DNA of 64,000 nt, taken from Gemmatimonas sp. GTDB lineage: Bacteria; Gemmatimonadota; Gemmatimonadetes; Gemmatimonadales; Gemmatimonadaceae. The notes under the pieces are model-generated. The model was not told the origin of the DNA. It made no database searches and saw only the letters and a program-made list of their open reading frames with translations. Below, in pieces: positions 33,573 through 41,027 of the stretch. The stretch is from positions 186,001 to 250,000 of the forward strand of contig NZ_JAJTHI010000010.1 of the NCBI RefSeq assembly GCF_021298855.1, written 5' to 3'. The position numbers were made by a program, and so were the translations under genes. Position 1 is the stretch's first letter. Each line of letters opens with the position of its first letter.

Positions 33573-34436
33573 ATGTCTACCGGTTTCACGCGCACGACCG
33601 CCGTCCCCCTCTTCTATCGCGTTGACGGTCACGGTGACCCGCTGCTGCTCCTGCACGGCGGACCCGGGGCGCATCACGACTACCTCTACCCGCAGATGCT
33701 GGCCCTCGCCGAGCGCCACCGGGTGGTGACCTACGACCAGCGCGGCGGAGGGCAGTCGAAAACGGACGATCCCGCCCCGATTACCTGGCAGACCCAGGTG
33801 GACGATCTGGCACAGGTGCTCGCTGAACTCGGAGTGGCGCCGCCTGGCAGCGGGGGCGCCACGGTGGTGGGGTATTCGTGGGGCGCCCTGCTCGCCATGC
33901 TCTACGCGGTGCAGGCGACCGCACAGGCGACCATGCCCCCGGTCGCGCGCCTGGTGCTGGTGTCGCCGGCGCCGATTTCGCGGGCGTGGCGCGACGAGTT
34001 CGAGACCACCCTTGCCGTGCGGGGACGCAGCGACACCATCCGGGCCATGCGCGACACGCTGGCGGCTTCCGGCCTGCGGGAATCGGACCCGGCCGCCTTC
34101 CGCCAGCGCAGCTTCGAGCTGAGCGTGGCGGGGTACTTCGCCGACCCGGCACGAGCCACCGCCCTCACCCCGTTCCGGGTAACGGGCAAGGTGCAGCAAT
34201 CGGTGTGGCAGTCGCTCGGCGACTTCGATCTGCGCCAATCGCTTCGTGCCGTGCGTGTACCCACGCTCGTGATTCACGGGCGGCAGGATCCCATTCCGCT
34301 CGCCTCCGCGACGGCGGCCGCGGAGGCGCTCGGTGGCGAGTGTGTCGTGCTCGAGGCGTGTGGGCATGTGCCGTACGTTGAGCGTCCCGACGCGTTGTTC
34401 CCGGCCATCGAGCGCTTCCTGACGGCCACCCGCTAG
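33573..34436 (+). CDS. Proline-iminopeptidase-like alpha/beta hydrolase
   Basis: 287 aa. Shows the proline iminopeptidase oxyanion motif LLLLHGGPGAHHDYLYP, VVTYDQRGGGQSKTDD and the nucleophile elbow VVGYSWGALLAMLYAV (Ser). The acid is probably Asp in VIHGRQDPIPL and the base His in LEACGHVPYVERPDALFPAIERFL. Unlike the two cluster hydrolases, this one has a complete canonical triad. Function: S33-type peptidase releasing N-terminal proline, or a related ester/amide hydrolase. It is cytoplasmic (no signal peptide) and divergent from the HEAT gene over 65 bp. Confidence 0.9.
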   Translation: MSTGFTRTTAVPLFYRVDGHGDPLLLLHGGPGAHHDYLYPQMLALAERHRVVTYDQRGGGQSKTDDPAPITWQTQVDDLAQVLAELGVAPPGSGGATVVGYSWGALLAMLYAVQATAQATMPPVARLVLVSPAPISRAWRDEFETTLAVRGRSDTIRAMRDTLAASGLRESDPAAFRQRSFELSVAGYFADPARATALTPFRVTGKVQQSVWQSLGDFDLRQSLRAVRVPTLVIHGRQDPIPLASATAAAEALGGECVVLEACGHVPYVERPDALFPAIERFLTATR

Positions 34437-34785
34437 CGCCTGGTCCCGCGCGGTCCCGTCACGATCTCACCGCTGCGCCGTGACGGTGGACGAGCGCGAC
34501 CTCCGTGTCAGCCTCCACGCGGCGCACGACGGCATCGAATTCGCGGCCCCCTCGCCTTGGCGGAACGCGACTGGACCATGGGCGCCCTCCGTGATGGCGG
34601 CACGCGTTCCGGGGGTACGCCGGCTGGAGTGCTCGACCAGGCGCACCGGCTGCGCGAGGAGGAGCGGACGCCGCCCGTGCGCCGTGCCAACGCCGAGCAG
34701 CGGCGCTGCCACGGACATGGAAGGTTGGCGGCGGGCCTGACCCGGGGGCTCACCGGGCCCGCCAGACGGTGGCTAGATTGCTCGC
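34437..34785. other. 349-bp gap without a supported gene
   Basis: Short open frames on both strands have no recognisable product. From GTG 34480 about 25 codons have coding-like third positions (TVDERDLRVSLHAAHDGIEF); a different frame looks coding-like from about 34557 (MGALRDGGTRSGG; LDQAHRLREEERTPP). This could be a decayed, frameshifted gene. The promoter of the PolX gene lies at the right end. Confidence 0.35.
34774..34779 (+). promoter_or_regulatory. Putative -10 box of polX (leaderless type)
   Basis: TAGATT, 6 nt (GCTCGC), then ATG 34786. No clear -35. Confidence 0.45.
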
Positions 34786-36540
34786 ATGAACTGCCGTGAC
34801 GCCGCGCAGGCCCTTGCCCAGATCGCCGTGCTGCTCGAGCTGCACGATGGGGACCGCGACGTCGTGCGGGGAATGCAGGGCGCGGCGCGCACAGTCGCCG
34901 GTCACGGTGAACGTGACGTGCGCGAGGTGGTGGCCGGCATGGCCGATGAGATCGTCGCCCTCAATGGCGAGGCTCTCGACGTGCTGCGCGATCTGGCGGA
35001 AAGCAACGGCTCCGCCATGCTGGAGCGCCTGCAGGAGGAAACGCCGGAAGGGCTGATGGAGATGCTGCGCGTCCCGGGGCTGGGGCCGGCGCGCATCCGC
35101 TCCATTCACGAGCACCTGCACGTGGACACGCTCCTCGAGCTGGAGCTGGCCGCCCGGGATGGCCGGCTGGCCGCGCTCCCGAAGTTTGGTGCCAAGACGG
35201 CCGACAAGGTGCTCAAGGGCATTGCCGACCTGCGCGCCACGGGGGCGTACGTGCTGTGGCAGCATGGGCGCGCCGAGGCCGAGCGCATTGCCGAGGCGAT
35301 GCGCGCCCACCCCGACGTGCTGACACTGGAAATCGCGGGTTCGATTCGGCGTCGTGCCGAGATCGTGCGGGATGTGGATCTCGTGGCGGCAGTGCGCGGG
35401 TCCCCCAGTGTCGTAGCGGCCTCATTGGCGCAGCGTGGTGACGTTCGCGAGGTGCTCGGCGGGGGCGGTCGGTCACTGTCACTGCGGCTCGCCGATGGCG
35501 TTCGGGTGGATCTCGCCTGCGTGCGCCCGGAACAGTTGGCCATGGCCCTGTGGAGAGCCACCGGCAGTGCCCTCCACGTGCAGCAGGTCACGATGCACGC
35601 GGCCCGGTTGGGGTTCACGATGGCCAATGACGAGCTGCGCGACGCCAGCGGAACGCCAATCCCCATCGCCAGCGAGATGGCGTTGTACGAGCAGCTGGGG
35701 CTGGCGTGGGTGCCCCCCGAGCAACGCGAAGGGCACGGCGAGGTGGACGCCGCGGCGCGCGGGACCCTGCCGGTCGGGGTGCGCGAAGAGGATCTGCGCG
35801 GGGCACTGCACTGCCACTCGCAGTACAGTGACGGCGGTGCCACGGTGGAGCAGATGGCCCGGGCGGCGATGGCGCGCGGCCTGCGCTATCTGGGGGTGAG
35901 CGACCACTCGCAGTCGAACACCTACGCCGGCGGCCTCTCGCGTGATCGCATCGTCGAGCAGCACGCGGAAATCGATGCGCTCAACGCGAGGTTCGCGGAG
36001 GAGGGGGTCGACTTCCGGGTGCTCAAGGGGATCGAAGCCGACATCCTGCCGTGCGGCCGGGTGGATTACGACGCCGCGTTCCTCGATCGCTTCGATTTCG
36101 TGATTGGCAGCGTGCACACGCGGTATGGCATGAACGCGGAGCAGATGACGAACCGCGTGCTCAAGGCCCTCGACGATCCACACCTCACCATCCTGGGGCA
36201 TCCCACCGGTCGGCTGCTGCTGACGCGGGAGCCGTACGCCATCGACCTCGCGGCGATCATCGAGAAGGCGGGGCGCGTGGGCGTGGCGATTGAACTCAAT
36301 GCCGACCCGCACCGTCTCGACATCGACTGGAAGGCCTGTCGCATGGCCGCCGAGAACGGCACGATGGTGAGCATCGGCCCCGACGCGCATTCCCCGCAGG
36401 GCTTCGACAATCTCGCGCTGGGCACGGCCATTGCCCGCAAGGGATGGCTGGAGCCGCGGCATGTGCTGAACACGCGCAGCGCGGAGGAAGTGCTGGCGTT
36501 TGCGCGCGCGCGGCGTGTGGCGGCGGGATCCGGTGTGTGA
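34786..36540 (+). CDS. polX: DNA polymerase/3'-5' exonuclease PolX
   Basis: 584-aa family X DNA polymerase of the bacterial PolX type, used in base-excision and gap repair. N-terminal 8-kDa-like region with helix-hairpin-helix motifs (MLRVPGLGPARIRSIHEHL; LPKFGAKTADKVLKGI), then the nucleotidyltransferase palm with IAGSIRRRAEIVRDVDLVAAV (the G-S-x-R-R and D-x-D elements) and RVDLACVRPEQLAMAL. The C-terminal PHP exonuclease domain starts near residue 340 with ALHCHSQYSDGGAT and has YLGVSDHSQSN, LKGIEADILPCG, VIGSVHT, ILGHPTGRLLL and SIGPDAHSP, the full set of metal-binding histidines and acids. Length and order match the family. Endonuclease III lies downstream, a second base-excision repair function. 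Confidence 0.96.
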   Translation: MNCRDAAQALAQIAVLLELHDGDRDVVRGMQGAARTVAGHGERDVREVVAGMADEIVALNGEALDVLRDLAESNGSAMLERLQEETPEGLMEMLRVPGLGPARIRSIHEHLHVDTLLELELAARDGRLAALPKFGAKTADKVLKGIADLRATGAYVLWQHGRAEAERIAEAMRAHPDVLTLEIAGSIRRRAEIVRDVDLVAAVRGSPSVVAASLAQRGDVREVLGGGGRSLSLRLADGVRVDLACVRPEQLAMALWRATGSALHVQQVTMHAARLGFTMANDELRDASGTPIPIASEMALYEQLGLAWVPPEQREGHGEVDAAARGTLPVGVREEDLRGALHCHSQYSDGGATVEQMARAAMARGLRYLGVSDHSQSNTYAGGLSRDRIVEQHAEIDALNARFAEEGVDFRVLKGIEADILPCGRVDYDAAFLDRFDFVIGSVHTRYGMNAEQMTNRVLKALDDPHLTILGHPTGRLLLTREPYAIDLAAIIEKAGRVGVAIELNADPHRLDIDWKACRMAAENGTMVSIGPDAHSPQGFDNLALGTAIARKGWLEPRHVLNTRSAEEVLAFARARRVAAGSGV

Positions 36541-36651
36541 ACCTGCTCGGGGGAGGCGCGGAGCCGCGGAGACCCGGAGCAAGACCATGCCTTCGTCGTT
36601 CTCTGCGCCTCCGCGTCTCCTCCGCGCAGTGTTCCCCCCTTTGCTGACCCA
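36541..36651. repeat. Intergenic inverted repeat with GCGCCTCCGCGTCTCC text
   Basis: 36549-36580 (GGGGGAGGCGCGGAG, GCGGAGAC) is imperfectly complementary to 36601-36637 (CTCTGCGCCTCCGCGTCTCC, CCGCGCAGTGTTCCCCCC). Similar purine-rich/pyrimidine-rich GCGGAGACGCGGAGGC strings recur between genes in many soil bacteria. Here it separates polX from nth and may also act as a hairpin. Confidence 0.55.
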
Positions 36652-37476
36652 ATGATGGCCCGTGGATCGAACAGCCCCCGTCAGCCGCTGAGCGTGAAGC
36701 AGCCGGCCAAGGCAGCGAAGCAGGCCTCCGCTCCCGCCAAGCCGGCCGCGGCACCGAAGGCGCGGAAGACGAGCAAGACGTTCGGCCTCAAGCCCAGCCA
36801 GCGCGCGGCGCCGGTGGCGAAGAGCCCGAAGACCAAGGCCGACAAGCAGCGGGTTGCCGCCGTGGTGCTCGAGCGCCTCAAGGCCGAGTATCCCGATGCC
36901 CACTGCGAGCTCGATCACACGAATGCATTCGAGCTGTTGTGCGCCACGATTCTGTCCGCGCAGTGCACCGACGTGCGGGTGAACATGGTGACACCGGCGC
37001 TGTTCAAGGCGTACCCCACCGCCGAAGCGCTGAGCACTGCGAAGCTCGAGGACGTGGAGGAGATCGTGCGTACGACCGGGTTCTTCCGGGCCAAGGCCAA
37101 GAGCCTTGTGGGCATGGCGAATCGGCTGGTGGAACGCCACGGCGGGGAGGTGCCCCGCACCATCGCCGAGCTCGTGCCACTTCCCGGGGTGGGGCGGAAG
37201 ACGGCCAACGTGATCCTCGGCAACGCCTTCGACATCAACGAGGGCATCGTGGTGGACACCCACGTGCAGCGGCTGTCACGGCGGCTGGGACTTACGCGAG
37301 AGCCAGATCCGATCGGGATCGAGCGGGCGCTCATGCCCCTCTTTCCACAGGCCGACTGGGCGCTGCTCAGCCATCTGCTGATCTTCCATGGCCGCCGCAC
37401 CTGCTTTGCCCGCAAGCCGGCGTGCGAGCGCTGCGTCGTGCAGGAGGTCTGTCCGAGCGCCGGGGGCGCCGAGTGA
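36652..37476 (+). CDS. nth: Endonuclease III with a lysine-rich N-terminal extension
   Basis: 274 aa. The core from about residue 60 is endonuclease III, a DNA glycosylase/AP lyase for oxidised pyrimidines: FELLCATILSAQCTDVRVN, the hairpin LPGVGRKTANVILG with catalytic Lys183, GIVVDTHVQRLSRRLG with catalytic Asp202, and the 4Fe-4S loop C-x6-C-x2-C-x5-C in CFARKPACERCVVQEVC. The first 60 residues are Lys/Ala/Pro-rich and disordered (KQPAKAAKQASAPAKPAAAP), absent from the usual 210-aa enzyme; such tails can add non-specific DNA affinity. Two ATGs in tandem (36652, 36655) are equally possible starts. It follows polX after a repeat-containing spacer. Confidence 0.96.
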   Translation: MMARGSNSPRQPLSVKQPAKAAKQASAPAKPAAAPKARKTSKTFGLKPSQRAAPVAKSPKTKADKQRVAAVVLERLKAEYPDAHCELDHTNAFELLCATILSAQCTDVRVNMVTPALFKAYPTAEALSTAKLEDVEEIVRTTGFFRAKAKSLVGMANRLVERHGGEVPRTIAELVPLPGVGRKTANVILGNAFDINEGIVVDTHVQRLSRRLGLTREPDPIGIERALMPLFPQADWALLSHLLIFHGRRTCFARKPACERCVVQEVCPSAGGAE

Positions 37477-37558
37477 ATCGGGCAGACCACCGGGGTGGAC
37501 AGTGGGGGCAGCCGTTTAGATTTCCGGAGTCGTTGTCTACCCCTATCCCGAGACTCCT

Positions 37559-38020
37559 GTGACCAAGCTGGCCACATTCGAAACGAACAAGGGCACCATC
37601 GTCGCCGAACTGTTTCCCGGCGAGGCGCCGATCACCGTGGAAAACTTCGAGAAGCTCGCCAACAGCGGCTTCTACGATGGCATCAAGTTCCATCGCGTCA
37701 TTGCCGATTTTGTGGTGCAGGGCGGCTGCCCGCACACGAAGGACGGCAAGGGTCCGGTCGGTACGGGCGGCCCCGGCTGGCGCATCAAGTGCGAAACGGC
37801 GGGCAATCCGCACAAGCACAAGGCGGGTGCCCTCTCCATGGCCCATGCCGGCAAGGACACCGGCGGCAGCCAGTTCTTCATCGTGCTGAGCGAGCCGAAC
37901 ACGCGTCACCTCAATGGCGTGCATACGGTATTCGGTCAGGTGACGCAGGGGCTGGAGATCCTGCCGTCCATCGCGCAGAATGATCACATGGTGTCGGTGC
38001 GGGTGGCCGACGCGGGCTGA
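37559..38020 (+). CDS. Cyclophilin-type peptidyl-prolyl isomerase
   Basis: 153 aa, starting at GTG 37559. Cytoplasmic cyclophilin: [47 protein letters not shown] (with the active Arg in FHRV), [24 protein letters not shown] (Gln and Phe of the pocket) and [18 protein letters not shown]. No signal peptide. It catalyses prolyl cis-trans isomerisation in protein folding. A TAGATT at 37517-37522 could be its -10, giving a 30-nt leader. A perfect 11-bp hairpin follows downstream. Confidence 0.95.
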   Translation: MTKLATFETNKGTIVAELFPGEAPITVENFEKLANSGFYDGIKFHRVIADFVVQGGCPHTKDGKGPVGTGGPGWRIKCETAGNPHKHKAGALSMAHAGKDTGGSQFFIVLSEPNTRHLNGVHTVFGQVTQGLEILPSIAQNDHMVSVRVADAG

Positions 38021-38045
38021 CGCTCCGTCGCCCGCCAGCGACTCG

Positions 38046-38104
38046 CAGACGGCAGACGGCAGGAACCACAGACGGCAGTGCGGGAGGCTCCTCGCCTCCC
38101 GCAC
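38046..38104. terminator. CAGACGGCAG repeats and a perfect hairpin
   Basis: CAGACGGCAG-like words occur three times between 38046 and 38078. They are followed by a perfect 11-bp stem, GTGCGGGAGGC (38078-38088), TCCTC loop and GCCTCCCGCAC (38094-38104). There is no T-tract, so if it terminates the cyclophilin gene it needs help from a factor. Confidence 0.45.
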
Positions 38105-38135
38105 CGTTCTCCCACCCACTCCCCTGGGATGACCT

Positions 38136-38318
38136 ATGGCAGGACACAAGCACGACACGAACCCCGACATGGGCGCGGCATTTGCCGGTCTCATCGGCGG
38201 GATGATCTTCCTCGGCGCGATTCTCTATGGCGTCGTGCTCTGGACGAACAAGCAGTTCGAGGGGCATGGCGCCGAGAAGAAGGCGGCGATCGCCGTGGAA
38301 GCGCCGGTGCGCACCTGA
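38136..38318 (+). CDS. Small single-span membrane protein
   Basis: 60 aa: a His/Asp-rich N-terminus (MAGHKHDTNPDMG), one helix AAFAGLIGGMIFLGAILYGVVLW and a basic/acidic tail (NKQFEGHGAEKK). No family recognised. It is considered real because it has one well-formed membrane span, is bounded by hairpins on both sides and uses codons like its neighbours. GGGATG lies about 7 nt before the ATG. Confidence 0.65.
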   Translation: MAGHKHDTNPDMGAAFAGLIGGMIFLGAILYGVVLWTNKQFEGHGAEKKAAIAVEAPVRT

Positions 38319-38340
38319 TTCTCAAGCCTGGAACGCTCAT

Positions 38341-38370
38341 CACGGGTCCGACCGCACGGTCGGGCCCGTG
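38341..38370 (+). terminator. Hairpin after the small membrane gene
   Basis: CACGGG-T-CCGACC, GCAC loop, GGTCGG-G-CCCGTG: two stacked stems with one G-U pair, followed by GTGTTTCT. Plausible intrinsic terminator with a poor T-tract. Confidence 0.5.
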
Positions 38371-38453
38371 GTGTTTCTGCCGGTGCCCCGATCCACACGC
38401 CCACCTCGGCTTCGCCATCAAGGAGTCGCCGTGTCGCTGAGACCGCGCCCCTC

Positions 38454-39827
38454 ATGACACGTCCCTGCGCCTCGGGCGCTGCCGCTCGCGCGAACGGCTC
38501 GTCGCTCGTGCTGGCCCTCGCTGTGCTGGTCGTCCCCCTGGGGCAGCCGCTCCTGGCCCAGCGGCTTTCCCTTGGCGACGCGGCGCGCCTGGCGGCGCGG
38601 CAGTTCGGCGCGGTCGACGTGGCGCGCGCCCGAGCGGCGCAGGCCGAGGCCCGGGTGACCCAGCGCCGCAGCGCCCTGCTGCCCGACCTGTCGGCGGGGG
38701 TGCAGCAAGCGGAGCGCACTCTCAACTCCGCAACCTTCGGCTTTTCCTTCAGCAATCCCGTTACCGGCCGCCCATTGCTGCGCCCCGATGGGGAGTTGCT
38801 CGGGCCCATTCCCACGCTCGACCTGCGGTATCGCGTGCAGACCCCGTTGCTCGATCTCGGTCGGTATCAGGGGTGGCGTGCGGCGCAGGCGACGGCGACC
38901 GCGGCCTCACTGGAGGTCGAAGCGCAGGCCGAGGGCGCCGCGGCATCGGCGGCGACGGCGTACGTGCGGGCTGCCCGGGCGGAGGCGCAACTGGGCGCGC
39001 GTCGCGCCGACAGTACGCTCGCCGCAGAGCTGGCACGCATGGCCCGGGATCAGCTCCAGGCGGGCGTGGGCATTGCCCTCGACGTCACGCGGGCAGAGTC
39101 GCAGCTGGCAGCGGTCCGCGCGCAGATCATTGCGGCCCGCACCGATCGCGATCGTACCCTCCTGGAGCTGAAACGCCTCACCGGCATGCCGCTCGATGCC
39201 GCGATTGAGCTGGCGGATTCACTGGGCGCCCTGCCGATGGACGCCACGCGCCCCGGCGAGCGGGAGGCCCTCTCCGCCGCCCTGAATGCGCGCCCCGACG
39301 TGCAGGCGCTGCGTGCCCAGGAGTTTGCCCAGCAGCAGGCGGCCAAAGCCATTCGCTGGGAGCGGACCCCGCAGCTGTCGGCGCTGGTCGAGCAGGGGGT
39401 AATCGGTCGCAACGCCGAACGCCTGTTACCCACGTACCTGTGGGGCGTGCAGCTCTCGGTGGGACTCTTCGACGGGTACCGCCGCGAATCGCGACTCGAG
39501 GAACAGCTCGCGGTAGCGCGGGAGACCGAGGTGCGCCTCAAGGAGGTGCGGGCGCAGGGCGAGCTGGAAGTGCGTTCTGCGCTGCTCGAGCTCACGGCCG
39601 CGGCCGAGCAGGTGGAGGCTGCGCGGGAGCGCCTCGGTCTTGCCGAGCAGGAAGTGGCGCAGGCGCAGGAACGGTTCCGCGCGGGCGTGGCCGGCAACGG
39701 CGATGTCATCAGTGCGCTGCTTTCGCTCAATCAGGCCCGTACACTCCGCAACGATGCGCTGGCGCTCTACCATGGTGCCCGCGTGTCTCTCGCACGCGCA
39801 ACGGGAACGGTGCGGCGCCTGCCGTGA
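38454..39827 (+). CDS. TolC-family outer-membrane efflux protein
   Basis: 457 aa with a signal peptide (LVLALAVLVVPLGQPLLAQ) and two OEP (PF02321-type) repeats of long alpha-helices. The first repeat begins LSLGDAARLAARQFGAVDVARA, the second DATRPGEREALSAALNARPDVQALRAQ. A strand region (LLPTYLWGVQLSVGLFDGYRRESRL) marks the barrel part of repeat 2, and the last helix has AGVAGNGDVISALLSLNQARTLRNDAL. Role: trimeric exit duct for type I or RND efflux. No pump gene is adjacent; the RND operon lies 7 kb away. The gene ends exactly where the inverted-repeat element begins, so that element abuts its stop codon. Confidence 0.92.
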   Translation: MTRPCASGAAARANGSSLVLALAVLVVPLGQPLLAQRLSLGDAARLAARQFGAVDVARARAAQAEARVTQRRSALLPDLSAGVQQAERTLNSATFGFSFSNPVTGRPLLRPDGELLGPIPTLDLRYRVQTPLLDLGRYQGWRAAQATATAASLEVEAQAEGAAASAATAYVRAARAEAQLGARRADSTLAAELARMARDQLQAGVGIALDVTRAESQLAAVRAQIIAARTDRDRTLLELKRLTGMPLDAAIELADSLGALPMDATRPGEREALSAALNARPDVQALRAQEFAQQQAAKAIRWERTPQLSALVEQGVIGRNAERLLPTYLWGVQLSVGLFDGYRRESRLEEQLAVARETEVRLKEVRAQGELEVRSALLELTAAAEQVEAARERLGLAEQEVAQAQERFRAGVAGNGDVISALLSLNQARTLRNDALALYHGARVSLARATGTVRRLP

Positions 39828-39836
39828 CGCGCGCGC

Positions 39837-39875
39837 GGGGGAACGACGCGGGGGAACGACGCGGGGGAACAACGC
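39837..39875 (+). repeat. 13-nt tandem repeat, left arm outer end
   Basis: GGGGGAACGACGC three times (the last copy reads AACAACGC), period 13. Its inverted counterpart at 41028-41082 has period 11. Confidence 0.9.
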
Positions 39876-39899
39876 GCGATCGACTACGCGCTGGAAGAA

Positions 39900-39938
39900 A
39901 CGCGTTGGCACTTACGCGTTGGCAGCTACGCGTTGGCA
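39900..39938 (+). repeat. 14-nt tandem repeat, left arm
   Basis: ACGCGTTGGCA three times with period 14, the linkers being CTT once and GCT once. The inverted arm has nine copies with the same two linkers four times each. Confidence 0.92.
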
Positions 39939-39970
39939 GGAACGCATAGGGACGCGGGCAACCACGCGCG

Positions 39971-40131
39971 CACCGACGCCGGGCCACTACGCGGGCGACG
40001 GCGCTGCGCTGGTCGCACCGACGCCGGGCCACTACGCGGGCGACGGCGCTGCGCTGGTCGCACCGACGCCGGGCCACCACGCGGGCGACGGCGCTGCGCT
40101 GGTCGCCACGACGCCGGGCCACTACGCGGGC
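39971..40131 (+). repeat. 45-nt tandem repeat, left arm inner end
   Basis: Three complete 45-nt units (39971-40015, 40016-40060, 40061-40105) and a 26-nt partial. Each unit begins CACCGACGCCGGGCCAC and ends CGCTGCGCTGGTCG. The third unit has CCACCACGCG where the first two have CCACTACGCG. Confidence 0.93.
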
Positions 40132-40179
40132 AACCACGCGGGCCACCACGCGGGCAACCACGCGGGCAACCACGCGACG
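40132..40179 (+). repeat. 12-nt tandem repeat next to the four-helix gene
   Basis: AACCACGCGGGC-type unit four times with period 12. It is present only in the left arm, beside the 3' end of the minus-strand gene. Confidence 0.88.
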
Positions 40180-40213
40180 CAGGTCGCGGGACAGGCGGAG
40201 GGGCATCAGCGGA

Positions 40214-40585
40214 CTAGGGCCGGGGGTGCCTCTCTTGTTCAAGTCGCTGAATCAAGCGCTGCAGCATGGTCTTCACGACTTGTCGCGTACCCTGACACGC
40301 GGTGTATCTGCGGGCTGACAGTGCCCCCGCATCTGCCGCCGTTTCAAGATGCGCCCCTACCTCGTCGGCAGAGCCGAGCGCCACGCGCAGGAAGTTGAGC
40401 GCCTGTGCGTCGCTGGTCTGTTGTTCTGCCTCGGCAATGTTCGCCGGTACCGACACCGCGGCGCGTAGCAGCTGGTGGCGCAGACCGGGCGAGCGACGTG
40501 CCACCAGCTCGTCGGCGGCCGTGTGCACGGCAAGGGACAGGGCTCGCGCCGCCGAACGCGAGCGATGGAAGGAGCGTTTGGGCAT
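40214..40585 (-). CDS. Four-helix-bundle protein (S23/23S rRNA IVS, Avd-like family)
   Basis: 123 aa from ATG 40583-40585; GTG 40606 is an alternative. The sequence is almost all helix: ARALSLAVHTAADELVARRSPGLRHQLLRAAVSVPANIAEAEQQTSDAQALNFLRVALGSADEVGAHLETAADAG. The S-V-P-A-N-I-A-E pattern followed by a helix with A-x-G-S-x-x-E is the signature of the TIGR02436 four-helix-bundle family. Family members are found in 23S rRNA intervening sequences, as free-standing genes, and as Avd accessory proteins of diversity-generating retroelements; they are small, basic, nucleic-acid-binding oligomers. No reverse transcriptase or template repeat is present here. The gene sits alone between the two inverted repeat arms, which strongly suggests protein and repeats are functionally linked. 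Confidence 0.85.
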   Translation of the reverse strand: MPKRSFHRSRSAARALSLAVHTAADELVARRSPGLRHQLLRAAVSVPANIAEAEQQTSDAQALNFLRVALGSADEVGAHLETAADAGALSARRYTACQGTRQVVKTMLQRLIQRLEQERHPRP

Positions 40586-40704
40586 GTGCCAGCATGCCAC
40601 AACCACGGGCGATCTGTGTCATCAATCGTTCGCGCGTCGGTGCATTTGAACGCGGCGGGCCGGTAACCCAGTCGCCGTGGCGAAACGGCGGCCGGAAGAC
40701 GTGG

Positions 40705-40839
40705 CGACCAGCGCAGCGCCGTCGCCCGCGTGGTGGCCCGGCGTCGTGGCGACCAGCGCAGCGCCGTCGCCCGCGTAGTGGCCCGGCGTCGTGGCGACCA
40801 GCGCAGCGCCGTCGCCCGCGTAGTGGCCCGGCGTCGGTG
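40705..40839 (-). repeat. 45-nt tandem repeat, right arm inner end
   Basis: Three 45-nt units (40705-40749, 40750-40794, 40795-40839), inverted relative to the left arm. The innermost copy carries the same CCACCACGCG variant as the innermost copy of the left arm, so variant order is mirrored. Confidence 0.93.
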
Positions 40840-40871
40840 CGCGCGTGGTTGCCCGCGTCCCTATGCGTTCC

Positions 40872-40994
40872 TGCCAACGCGTAGCTGCCAACGCGTAGCT
40901 GCCAACGCGTAGCTGCCAACGCGTAGCTGCCAACGCGTAAGTGCCAACGCGTAAGTGCCAACGCGTAAGTGCCAACGCGTAAGTGCCAACGCGT
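40872..40994 (-). repeat. 14-nt tandem repeat, right arm (nine copies)
   Basis: TGCCAACGCGT nine times at exactly 14-nt period. Linkers are AGC four times, then AAG four times. Every unit holds an ACGCGT palindrome. Confidence 0.95.
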
Positions 40995-41027
40995 TCCTTC
41001 CAGCGCGTAGTCGATCGCGCGTGGTCC

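Noticed and set aside
40214-40585. A diversity-generating retroelement (Avd-like protein)
   Set aside because: No reverse transcriptase, template/variable repeat pair or target gene is visible; only the accessory-like protein is present.
40872-40994. A CRISPR array
   Set aside because: The 14-nt units are contiguous tandem repeats with 3-nt linkers and no unique spacers, and no cas gene is nearby.
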